Assembly: GCA_002435385.1 (NCBI GenBank)
Contig: DJMN01000070.1
Coordinates: 1 to 55,035 of the forward strand
Origin: Patescibacteria group bacterium UBA6489
GTDB taxonomy: Bacteria > Patescibacteriota > Gracilibacteria > BD1-5 > UBA6164
Length of the DNA: 55,035 nucleotides
Reading direction: 5' to 3'
Shown: piece after piece, positions 46,801 to 54,809 of the stretch
Layout: every line of letters starts with the position of its first letter
Numbering within the stretch: position 1 is the first letter of the stretch
Notes under the pieces: model-generated
What the model was told of the DNA's origin: nothing
What the model saw: the letters and a program-made list of their open reading frames with translations, nothing else
Database searches by the model: none
Translations under genes and position numbers: made by a program

Positions 46801-47646
46801 CCTTTTTCTTTGGGATAATAGATAAGAAGTAAAAATATTCCCCTTTTCACTTTCTTCAGCAAATAATTCATCCTTAATTGGTCATAACAAAAATTTAAAA
46901 CAACTCTCCCTATTCTTAGCCTCTTTTTTAATCTTATTCATCACTCGTAATATACATTTTCTATATTTTTCTTTGTTTATATATCATTTTTGATAAAGTA
47001 ATGTAAAAAGCTCTCCATTGATACGATCATTCCAAATATTATCTGAACGATTAAATTCATCTACATTAAGAAAAAAATTATCCAAAACTCTCTCAATCCT
47101 TTCCTTTCTACTCTCTTTATCAATCAATTCATTTTTTATGATTAAGTTTAAAGTATGAACACTATCAGAGTCAACAAATTCTTCAACTTTTTTCAAAAAA
47201 ATATCAAAAAAAACATCTATTTTTTCCTGATATTTTTTTCTTTCAATAAATCCTTTCTCTATAAATAAAATAAAATTTTCTACATCTCTATTGAAAAAAT
47301 AATTTGTTGAAATAATTTTTTCTACAATTTTAGATACATAATGTTTTCATAATTCTTCAGAAATTGTATTATCCTCAATTAACTCAATTAAATATTTAGA
47401 ATAAATATGACTATTCATAGCCTTATCCGCTACAAATTGAATTAACAAATCCGAATAAATTCACTCAAAAGTACCTTCCAAATTACACATCTCCTCCACA
47501 AGTTCATTTACATCTCATTCATTATTTAATAACTCAAATACAGCCCTTCTAAACTCTTCTTTATTTCAGCTTGCTATAATTCATTTTAGCCTTTCCTTAT
47601 TTTCAATGTTTAGTCAATTTAATGCTCATTTAGGTAATTGTTGCAT
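43807..47646 (-). CDS. Giant amidoligase-like paralogue G5 (type A N-terminus)
   Basis: A 1279-residue protein and first gene of the four-gene operon. Its N-terminus MQQLPKGALNGLNIENKERL matches G1 (MKKLPKGLLKGLTLENKNKL). Type A helical repeats follow (LFIEKGFIERKKYQEKIDVF, LLVKKGYIDKENHKEDIDEL, LLLEKGYITYNNNK). Conserved half: PWTKRWFLDNSERLDYLKP, GVEIEITESIAYGYKEITGG near 778, HEIATKPTDNPYLLLLELKL, ARGLHITVGGEEGI, VEYRSLSIDKAEPFERLILA near 928, KKDSSNALSAFNTTLEPDGE, and KKMVTQAIQREVLNFIYK at the end. Its promoter is homologous to that of G1. Gly use mixes TGA with GGN. Confidence 0.8.
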
Positions 47647-47680
47647 ACACGAAAAAAATAATGTTTAATATTGCTTTACA

Positions 47681-47708
47681 ATAATAAATATTATTATCTT
47701 ATTGTCAA
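47681..47708 (-). promoter_or_regulatory. Promoter of the giant operon (G5)
   Basis: TTGACA (47703-47708), 16-nt spacer, TATTAT (47681-47686), about 35 nt before the G5 ATG. Confidence 0.65.
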
Positions 47709-47780
47709 TATTTATTTTTTTCAAATCTCTCCAGTTTTTCAAGAATAAATACTTAAAATTAAAAATATACAAACAACCCA

Positions 47781-47809
47781 AAAGGTGGTGTCTAAAACAC
47801 CACCTTTTT
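47781..47809. terminator. Terminator-type hairpin
   Basis: Stem AAAGGTGGTGT / ACACCACCTTT, loop of five, T run on the plus strand and a shorter one on the minus strand. It separates the G5 promoter from the small unit to the right. Confidence 0.7.
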
Positions 47810-47826
47810 CATTCTAAATCTCCTTT

Positions 47827-47919
47827 TTACTCCATTATCTTTGCTTTATAAAGGCAAGACTTAGTAATTTTATATACACTATCTTTAGAGTTAATAAGGA
47901 TCTTTAATTCCTCCTCCAA
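47827..47919 (-). other. Possible tiny ORF or sRNA between two terminators
   Basis: The stretch 47810-47953 is bounded by two hairpin terminators and contains no gene of normal size. One minus-strand frame is open for 30 codons from a TTG (LEEELKILINSKDSVYKITK, then SCLYKAKIME) and has GGAGGAGG at its 5' end, but no ATG and no spaced Shine-Dalgarno. It may be a small RNA gene or a fragment of a lost gene. Confidence 0.25.
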
Positions 47920-47953
47920 AGAACATAAATCCAGTGGATATCTGAAACATCAA

Positions 47954-47986
47954 AAAAGAGTATTTTCTTATAGAAAATACTCTTTT
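47954..47986 (-). terminator. Terminator of clpB
   Basis: A perfect 15-bp stem (AAAAGAGTATTTTCT and complement) with a 3-nt loop, ending in T runs on both strands, 9 bp past the clpB stop. Confidence 0.85.
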
Positions 47987-47994
47987 AGGAAAAG

Positions 47995-50580
47995 CTATTT
48001 TACAACTAACTCTCAATTATCATCCACTCCTAGTCTTATTTCATCCCCTGCCTTTATTTCCTCTTTCAAAAGCATTGTAGATAAAGAATTTAAGACTACA
48101 TTTGTAATTGCTCTTTTTAGTGGTCTTGCTCAAAATTCTTTTGTGTATCATACTTTGATTAAGTATTTTTTTAGTTCTTCAGTAAATTCTGCTTTTATAT
48201 TTTTTTCTTTTAATATTCTTGTTACATCTTTTAGTAAAATATCTACTATTTCTATCATTTTATCTTCATCTAGGGGATTGTATACTATGATATCGTCTAT
48301 TCTGTTTAAGAATTCTGGTCTGAAATATCATTTTAAATCATCTTGTATAGCTGTGTAAATTTCTGTACTATTTTTTCCTTCTGCTGTTAATTTTTCTATC
48401 TTTGGTCATCCTAGGTTTGATGTTAGTATAATGATAGTATTTTTAAAGTTTACCATTCTTCATTTACTATCTGTTAATCTACCATCATCAAGTACTTGAA
48501 GTAATGTATTGAATACATCTGGGTGTGCTTTTTCTATTTCATCAAATAGTATTACACTATATGGTTTTCTTCTAACTGCTTCTGTTAATTGTCATCATTC
48601 ATCATATCATACATATCATGGAGGAGCTCAAATTAATCTAGAGACTGCATGTTTTTCCATGTATTCACTCATATCTATTCTGATAAATGCATTTTTATCG
48701 TCAAATAGTAATTGTGCTAGTGTTTTTGCTGTTTCTGTTTTACCTACTCATGTTGGTCCTAGGAATAAAAAGCTTCAGATTGGTTTTCCTTCTTCGTTTA
48801 GTCCCGCTTTTGCTCTTCTTATAGCATCTGATATAGCTTGTATAGCTTTATCTTGTCATACTACTTGTTTTTTTAAGTGGTTTTCTAGTTTTAATAGTTT
48901 TTCTTTTTCTGTTTGTAATAGTTTCGTAGATGGAATTCAAGTCCATTTTGAGATAATTTCTGCTATGTCTTCTGCATCTACTTTATCTCTTAGAAAACTT
49001 TTTCATTGTTTCTGTAGTTCACTTAGTTCTTTTTCTGTATCTTCTATTTCTTTTGTAACTGCAGGGATATCTCCGTATCTAATTTTTGCTACTTCTCATA
49101 AATCTCACTCTCTTTCTAAGCTATCTGCTTTGTTTTTTAGCTGTTCTATATCTTCCCTCTTGGTTTTCATTTTATCTATCAATACTTTTTCTTTTTTCCA
49201 AGCTGATTCTAGTGCTTTTGTTTGTTCTTTTTTACTTGCTATGGATTTTTCTAGTTCGGCTAGTTTTTCTTTATCTGTATTTTTTTCTGCTTTTTTAGCT
49301 TCTAGTTCTATTTCTAGTGTTCTTAGTTCTTTTTCTAGAATATCTAGTTCTATTGGTTTTGAAATAGATTTCATTTTTACTGATGCTAGAGCTTCATCCA
49401 TTAGGTCTATTGCTTTATCTGGTAATTTTCTATCGCTTATAAATTTTATGCTTAGGTTTACGCTTGCTTCTATGGCATTATCTGTAATTTTTATACCGTG
49501 ATGAGCTTCATATTTATCTTTTATTCATCTTATTATAGCTAGAGCTTCTTCTTTACTTGGCTCATCTACCATAACTCATGCAAATCTTCTTTCTAGTGCT
49601 GAATCTTTTTCTATGTATTTTCTATATTCGTTTATTGTTGTTGCTCAGATTAGGTGTAGTGCTCATCTAGCTAAGCTTGGTTTTAGTAAGTTTGAGGCAT
49701 CTCATTGTCATTCGTTTGCTCATGCTCATACTATGGTGTGGATTTCATCTATAAATAGTATGATGTTTCAGTCTGATTTTTCTGTTTCTTTGATTACTGC
49801 TTTTAGTCTTTCTTCAAATTCTCATCTGTATTTTGCTCATGCTAGTAGTGCTCACATATCTAGTGTAACGATTCTTTTTCATCTTAGGTTATCTGGTACA
49901 TCTTTGTTTGCGATTTTTAGTGCTATTCATTCTATAATAGCTGTTTTACCTACTCATGGATCTCATACTAGTACTGGGTTGTTTTTTGTTCTTCTTGATA
50001 GGATTTGTAAGGTTCTTCTAATCTCTTCTTCCCTACCTATTACTGGATCTATTTTTCAGTTTTTTGCTTGCTCTACGAGGTCTATTCAGTACTTTTTTAG
50101 AGCATTCATTTTATTTTCTGGATCGTTGTCTGTGACTTTTTCTCAGTTTCTCATGGTTGTTATTATCTCTTTTACTTTGTCTTCTGTTATCATGGAAGAT
50201 GTTAGTATATTTTTTGTACTGGTGTCTCAGTGATTAATCAATGCTAGTAGCAAATGTTCTTCTGTTGTATATTCATCTTTCATTTTCTCTGCTGTGTTTT
50301 GTGATTCTATTAGAACGTTGTTTAGTTCTGGTGATAGACTTAGTTGATAATTTCATGATACTTTTGGAAGTTTTTGTAGTTCCCTTTTTATGTTTCATAT
50401 TAGGATTTGTAAGTCTACTCATAGTTCTAGTAGTATTTCTTTTACTATAGAATCTGAACTTGTTAGCATTGAATAAAATAGATGTATTGGTATAATAGAA
50501 GAGTTTTTACTTCTATTTGCTAGGTCTTGTGCTTCCGCTATTCTTTTAGAAGCATTTAATGTGAATTTCTCTATATTCAT
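47995..50580 (-). CDS. clpB: Protein disaggregase ClpB (Hsp100)
   Basis: An 861-residue AAA+ chaperone that with DnaK rescues aggregated proteins. The N-domain (MNIEKFTLNASKRIAEAQDL, EEHLLLALINHG) is followed by AAA-1 with Walker A LVGDPGVGKTAII near residue 207 (two Gly as TGA), ILFIDEIHTMVGAGA and LERRF. The coiled-coil M-domain spans residues about 400-530, marking ClpB rather than ClpA/ClpC. AAA-2 has FLGPTGVGKTETAK near 608, VILFDEIEKAHPDVF, IILTSNLGGPKI and the sensor GARPLKRAI. No ClpP-binding IGF-type loop was noticed. Monocistronic, under a CIRCE-type operator. Confidence 0.96.
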
Positions 50581-50608
50581 AATATTTTAAGTTAAGAGAT
50601 ATTATCTT

Positions 50609-50649
50609 TTAGCACGTAAATATTATATGTGCTAATTATGGAAAGTCAA
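50609..50649 (-). promoter_or_regulatory. clpB promoter with CIRCE-type HrcA operator
   Basis: TTGACT (50644-50649), 16-nt spacer, TATAAT (50622-50627). Overlapping the -10 is TTAGCAC-N13-GTGCTAA (50609-50635), exactly the 27-bp span of CIRCE (TTAGCACTC-N9-GAGTGCTAA), with seven of nine bases kept in each arm. HrcA repression in the absence of heat stress is the expected control. Confidence 0.75.
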
Positions 50650-50727
50650 AAGATTTTTTGTGGTTATTATTACAGGTGAATTTTATATAATTATTTTATC
50701 ATATAGTAAGAATGAAAACAATTTTTT

Positions 50728-50756
50728 TTGTCTTTATTTTTTAGTTGTGTTATACT
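50728..50756 (+). promoter_or_regulatory. Possible promoter of the plus-strand hypothetical gene
   Basis: TTGTCT (50728-50733), 17-nt spacer, TATACT (50751-50756), followed by an AAGGA ribosome site near 50780. Confidence 0.35.
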
Positions 50757-50791
50757 ATGTTAAAATATTTTATTAATAAAGGAAAATAATA

Positions 50792-52075
50792 ATGGGGATA
50801 GATGATACATCTCATTTGGAATTAGAACATTTGGAATTAGAAAAGTTAAAAACAGAATTAGAGAGAATAATGAAAGAATTAAGGTTTTTAAATTTGAAAA
50901 GATGAAGCAAAAGGGAATTACAAGAACTGAAATTAAAGTTAAAATGAGGGGACAAAAATGTAAGAGAATATTTAAATAAGCAAATTGCTGAAAGGTTTAG
51001 AGTTGTAGATTCTATTATAGAAGAGTTGTGATGAGATTATGAAGAAGTATTAAGAGCTAAAGTAGAAAATAGAATATTTTTGAATGGTCCTATTGTAAAT
51101 GGTGAGACGATATCTTTTAGTATAGAAGCTTTTGCTAATGATTTTTGAGATCTGATAGAGAATCCATGATTTAAAATACCTGAGATAATGTTTGTTTCCC
51201 CAGGAAAAACAATTAAAAAATCAGACAGACAGATAAAAAAGGAGGATTTATTATGAAGTAATTCTATATCTTTAAATTTAAATTTAAGTGGTGAAAATGT
51301 TCCTATTGCAGTAAAAATATGAGAAATAGTTTATCCTATGCCAAAGATAGAGAAGAAGATTATTATGGAAAAGGAAAAACAGAGGAGTGTAAAAAATAAA
51401 ATAAGAGAAAAAAGGGAAAACTTTTCTTCTGATGAAGTTTTTAGTAAAATATTAGATGAACTTTCTCTGTTGTTGGGGGATTCAGGTGCTTATTTTGAAA
51501 TAAGAGATGGCGAAGATGGGAGTTATGAGAAAGAGCTTACTTTTTCTTATGTAAATTCAGAGTGAGAAGTTATAGAATTATGAATTTGGTACATATCTTT
51601 GAAGTTAAAATCTAAAAATGATTATGAGTTAAATATAGAATACTGGTTTTGAGAAGAAAAAAAGATAGTAGAAAAATCTATTCGTCCTTTTGAGTATGGA
51701 AATGTTATACGTGAATTAATTGATGTTATGATTGAAAATAGAGTGAAAAAATATAAGGAAGAAATAAAAGAGGAATTTTTTGAAACACAGAAAGAATTGC
51801 TGAGAAATATTGTGTTTTATATAGAGACCAAATATCCTAATCTTTGATATGATAAAGAAAAAGTGGATAGAATCTTGAATTCTGATACTTTTATTAAAGA
51901 TGAGGCGATTAATTTTATAGAGAGATGAGAGGGGGGAGGTATTGAAAAAGAATTTATCCTCTTTTTGAGAAAAATTTCTTCAGATATGAAAGATATTTAT
52001 CAGTGAGATTCGGAGGTGGAAGTTATTAATCTTTCTAATTTTCAAAAAGTAATTGATGAAAAAATGGGAAAATAG
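50792..52075 (+). CDS. Hypothetical protein, 427 aa
   Basis: A soluble protein. An N-terminal Leu/Glu/Lys coiled coil (HLELEHLELEKLKTELERIM) is followed by a beta-rich segment (LNLNLSGENVPIAVKIGEIV), a charged helix (IEKKIIMEKEKQRSVKNKIR) and a second mixed domain (YFEIRDGEDGSYEKELTFSY, GIGYISLKLKSKNDYELNIE). It ends in SDMKDIYQGDSEVEVINLSN and KVIDEKMGK. About a dozen TGA-Gly are in frame. AAGGA 7 nt before ATG supports the start. Not recognised; part of an accessory strip with the plus-strand genes at 52722 and 54161. Confidence 0.7.
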
Positions 52076-52088
52076 GTGTATGGATCAT

Positions 52089-52163
52089 ACTATTTTATAA
52101 ATCCATTCCCATAATTTTTCATTATTTTCCATGATTTCTTCTGGTAGGAGTCTGTATTTCATT
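52089..52163. repeat. 75-bp direct repeat, copy 1 (tfoX-like 3' end)
   Basis: Identical over 75 bp to 54502-54576, the 3' end of the TfoX-N-like gene. Here it is joined to the decayed clpB fragment, so it encodes an orphan YRLLPEEIMENNEKLWEWIY tail. Confidence 0.9.
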
Positions 52164-52164
52164 A

Positions 52165-52539
52165 TTTTTTTAAGCATTCATTTTGTTTTCTGGGTTGTTG
52201 TCTGTGACTTTTTCTCAGTTTTTCATGGTTGTTATTATCTCTTTTACTTTGTCTTCTGTTATCATTGAAGATGTTAGTATGTTTTTTGTACTGGTGTCTC
52301 AGTGGTTAATTAATGCTAGTAGTAAGTGTTCTTCTGTTGTGTATTCATCTTTCATTTTTTCTGCTATGTTTTGAGATTCTATTAGAACGTTGTTTAGTTC
52401 TGGTGATAGAATCGAACTTGTTATCGTTGAATAAAATAGACGTATGACATGATAGAAGATTTTTTACTTCTATTTGCTAGGTTTTGTGGGCTTCTGCTAT
52501 TCTTTTAGAAGCGTTTAGTGTGAAATTCTCTATATTCAT
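52165..52539 (-). pseudogene. Decayed 5' fragment of clpB fused to a tfoX-like tail
   Basis: The start MNIENFTLNASKRIAEA mirrors ClpB but a frameshift then brings in a TAG. About 100 bp of the N-domain is deleted (GATAG joined to AATCGAACTTG), and the copy ends where functional clpB reads NKMNALKK. Beyond the break it continues into the 75-bp tfoX-like tail. The upstream region is also duplicated, with a damaged promoter (-35 TTGACT changed to TTGGCT). Nucleotide identity to 50104-50580 is high, so the duplication is fairly young. Confidence 0.88.
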
Positions 52540-52566
52540 AATATTTTAAGTTAAGAGATAATTATA

Positions 52567-52593
52567 TTAGCATATAAGTATTATGTATGCTAG
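52567..52593 (-). promoter_or_regulatory. Degenerate CIRCE copy
   Basis: TTAGCAT-N13-ATGCTAG occupies the same place relative to the pseudogene as CIRCE does in front of clpB. Both inner arm bases have changed together (C to T, G to A), keeping the dyad. Confidence 0.55.
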
Positions 52594-52721
52594 TTACGGA
52601 AAGCCAAAAGATTTTTTATAAAAATTAGGTTTAAGTTTAATAAGATTTCAAATACTTATATTTTTATTTTTTATATAATTGTGTTAAACTATAATTATAA
52701 TTGCATTTTAATATATTTTTT

Positions 52722-53591
52722 ATGACAAGAACCATTAAGGCAGAAATTTCGACTTCCCAAGGTGCTGAATTATTAAGAAGAGGAAGAGCTGATGTTGTTA
52801 CTCCTGTGGCAAGTGAAACTGTATCAAATATTGAAAATTTATTATGGGAAGAAAAAATGTTGGAATGAATATTAAAGTCGAATTGATATGATAGAGAGGA
52901 GTTTGATAAGAAGAGAAAAATTTTAGAAAAAGAAGGAATTTTTATAGGAAGTGTAAAAGTAGACTCATATAAAATTTTTCAAATTTGAGGATTAGATTTA
53001 GATAGGTTAGAAAAAAATATAAGACTTTTAAGTATTTTTTCTATAAAAAAAATAAATTTTAATGATTTAATAGATTTATTAAGAAGTGATTCAGAAGGAT
53101 TAAATTATAAAATAGATTTATTGAAACCTATGGAATCTTCTTTGCCTCTAAGAGAAAAAGTTAAATTTTTACTTAAAGGTGATATGGAACTAAAATTCCT
53201 ATTTGAGGAAATATGAATTGATATACAAACATTTTTTGATAACAATGGAGTTAGGTTGTTAATGATAGTGGGGACAGAAATATTGAAAGAATACTTTTTT
53301 AACTGGCTAAGAAATACTTTTAACTGTGATGAAAAAGAATTACATAGATATCTAGGATTTTTACCAAGTATAGTTGAGTCTTCAAATCCACGTAGTACTC
53401 TTCAAGGCTTTATAAGCAAGCTTTATTTATTAAATCGTATGTGAATAGATAATATGGAAGATCTTATGGAATTTAGATTTTCTATACATGCTAACAGTCT
53501 TGATGTCTTTGATGAGGTAATAAAACAAGCTATTGATAATTATGAAACACTTGAAGAAAGAAAGAATTATGTATTTGCTAGAATTCACTAA
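52722..53591 (+). CDS. Hypothetical protein, 289 aa
   Basis: Start MTRTIKAEISTSQGAELLRR; a mostly helical soluble protein with NIENLLWEEKMLEGILKSNG, EEIGIDIQTFFDNNGVRLLM, EYFFNWLRNTFNCDEKELHR and the end EERKNYVFARIH. Several TGA-Gly are in frame. One Cys, no signal peptide, no motif I can name. TATAAT stands at 52690-52695, about 26 nt before ATG. Ends before a strong terminator. Confidence 0.65.
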
Positions 53592-53611
53592 GTAGTTTTT
53601 ATTTAGAAATA

Positions 53612-53640
53612 AAAAAGTAGGTTCTCTGAACCTACTTTTT
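53612..53640. terminator. Bidirectional terminator
   Basis: A perfect 13-bp stem (AAAAAGTAGGTTC / GAACCTACTTTTT) with TCT loop, serving the plus-strand hypothetical gene and the convergent mini-gene. Confidence 0.85.
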
Positions 53641-53667
53641 GGGTCGTGTTATTTTAATTTTAAGAGG

Positions 53668-53943
53668 CTACTTTACACAGCCACCATCTGCACCAGTGGC
53701 TAAACGTGTTCCGTTTGTTAGGGTAATTATCGGCCTACCTTTGCTAAACTCTACGCCATCTACATTGTAAATGGCGTAGAGTTCATTTAGATCACTGGGA
53801 ACGATCAGTTCCCAGTGACTTTTTTGGGGACAAGATCCTGAAGCAATCTTGTCCTTTGCGGACTGGGTAACTGAAGCTGATGCCTCAGTTATAAATAAGA
53901 CAAATAATAAGAATAATAAAATTTTTTGTGATTTTTCCAGCAT
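53668..53943 (-). CDS. Small exported protein, non-recoded mini-gene 3
   Basis: A 91-residue protein. The signal peptide MLEKSQKILLFLLFVLFITE, then ASAS, is followed by a compact mature domain with two Cys (SGSCPQKSHWELIVPSDLNE and ATGADGGCVK). A strong AGAGGAG Shine-Dalgarno 8 nt before ATG decides the start over an upstream in-frame ATG at 53994. All seven glycines are GGN. GC content is clearly higher than its surroundings. The coding DNA is made of consecutive perfect inverted repeats (see repeat entry). The two Cys may form a disulphide. No family is recognised. Confidence 0.65.
   Translation of the reverse strand: MLEKSQKILLFLLFVLFITEASASVTQSAKDKIASGSCPQKSHWELIVPSDLNELYAIYNVDGVEFSKGRPIITLTNGTRLATGADGGCVK
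53747..53854. repeat. Three consecutive perfect hairpins inside mini-gene 3
   Basis: 53747-53783: 13-bp arms (AACTCTACGCCAT), loop 11. 53792-53818: 11-bp arms (TCACTGGGAAC), loop 5. 53828-53854: 9-bp arms (GGACAAGAT), loop 9. Shorter dyads flank them (AGCCAC/GTGGCT near 53690). Confidence 0.85.
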
Positions 53944-54160
53944 AATCTTATCTCCTCTAACACGACCATTGTATTTTAAAAAAATATTACACATAATATT
54001 TTTATCTATGGTAATATTTTTAATAAAATATCATGTGTAATTATATGTCTATTTAATAATAAGTCAATAGTTGTGTTTTTTTTATATTCTTTTATATTTT
54101 TTGTATTTTATATATTAAAGTGATAATATATAGTTATATATTACTATATAAAAATTAAAA

Positions 54161-54472
54161 ATGGATAATAAAAGTCTTGAAGAGCTTTGAGGTTTTGATG
54201 GGTGTTTGGAGAATGTTCTAAAATCAGATGTAAATAACAAACCAATGTGAGATTTTAATGATTTTGCTAGTACATTAAAGGATATTTTATTGCTTGATAA
54301 ATCTGATGGAGATTTAGTTATGGTTAGGTGAAATGATATAGTTATTGCTGAGATTAGAGAGGGTGTTAATGGTCTTTCAGAAGATGAAGTTGAAAAGCTT
54401 AGAGATAAATTAAAAGAATTATTCCCTACTTGGGTTGTTGACAAAAAGAGAATTAAAGAATTATGATATTAA
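54161..54472 (+). CDS. Hypothetical protein, 103 aa
   Basis: MDNKSLEELGGFDGCLENVL at the start, with a small acidic alpha/beta core (LVMVRGNDIVIAEIREGVNG) and the end DKKRIKELGY; TGA-Gly in the first line and near the end. Unrecognised. Its TAA is 22 bp from the convergent tfoX-like stop. Plus-strand accessory gene like those at 50792 and 52722. Confidence 0.6.
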
Positions 54473-54494
54473 AGAGATTTTGAAAATCTATTTT

Positions 54495-54809
54495 TTATTT
54501 CACTATTTTATAAATCCATTCCCATAATTTTTCATTATTTTCCATGATTTCTTCTGGTAGGAGTCTGTATTTCATTTGTATGATTTTTCAGTCTTTTCTT
54601 GAATAGGTGAAGTATTTTGAGTTATATTTATCAAAGTCTTTTTTGTTGTTTTGGTTTTGTTTGAAATAGATTTCGCCGAATACGAAGATTGCGAAGATTT
54701 TGTTTTGGTAGTATATTGCATATCAAGAAAGGACTCTTTTGTATGTTATTTCTGGAGTGTTTAGGATGTCGTGGATGAAGTATTGTAGGAATTCTGGGAT
54801 TGGTTTCAT
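54495..54809 (-). CDS. TfoX N-terminal-domain-like protein
   Basis: A 104-residue single-domain protein matching the TfoX_N pattern: YKRVLSGYAIYYQNKIFAIF, FGEIYFKQN, FTYSRKDGKIIQMKYRLLPE and EKLWEWIYKIVK, with TGA-Gly in LSGYA and KDGK. TfoX proteins regulate competence in Proteobacteria, but the isolated N-domain is widespread and of unknown role, so the name says family only. Start uncertain: MKPIPEFL is preceded by a different open frame (next entry). Its last 75 bp recur at 52089. Confidence 0.7.
54502..54576. repeat. 75-bp direct repeat, copy 2
   Basis: Identical to 52089-52163. This copy is in its natural place at the 3' end of the tfoX-like gene and is therefore the likely source. Confidence 0.9.

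Noticed and set aside
24330..47646. Giant genes as polyketide or nonribosomal peptide synthetases, or as surface adhesins
   Set aside because: No adenylation, ketosynthase or carrier motifs, and no signal peptide or repeats of adhesin type; the motifs point instead to a glutamine-synthetase-like fold.
48509..49501. 330-aa plus-strand ORF
   Set aside because: It is the antisense of clpB, Ser/Phe/Leu rich and low complexity, while the minus strand gives an unmistakable ClpB.
49613..50233. 206-aa plus-strand ORF
   Set aside because: Antisense shadow of the ClpB AAA-1 domain.
54115..54444. 109-aa minus-strand ORF
   Set aside because: Ser-rich antisense of the plus-strand 103-aa gene, which has TGA-Gly and normal composition.
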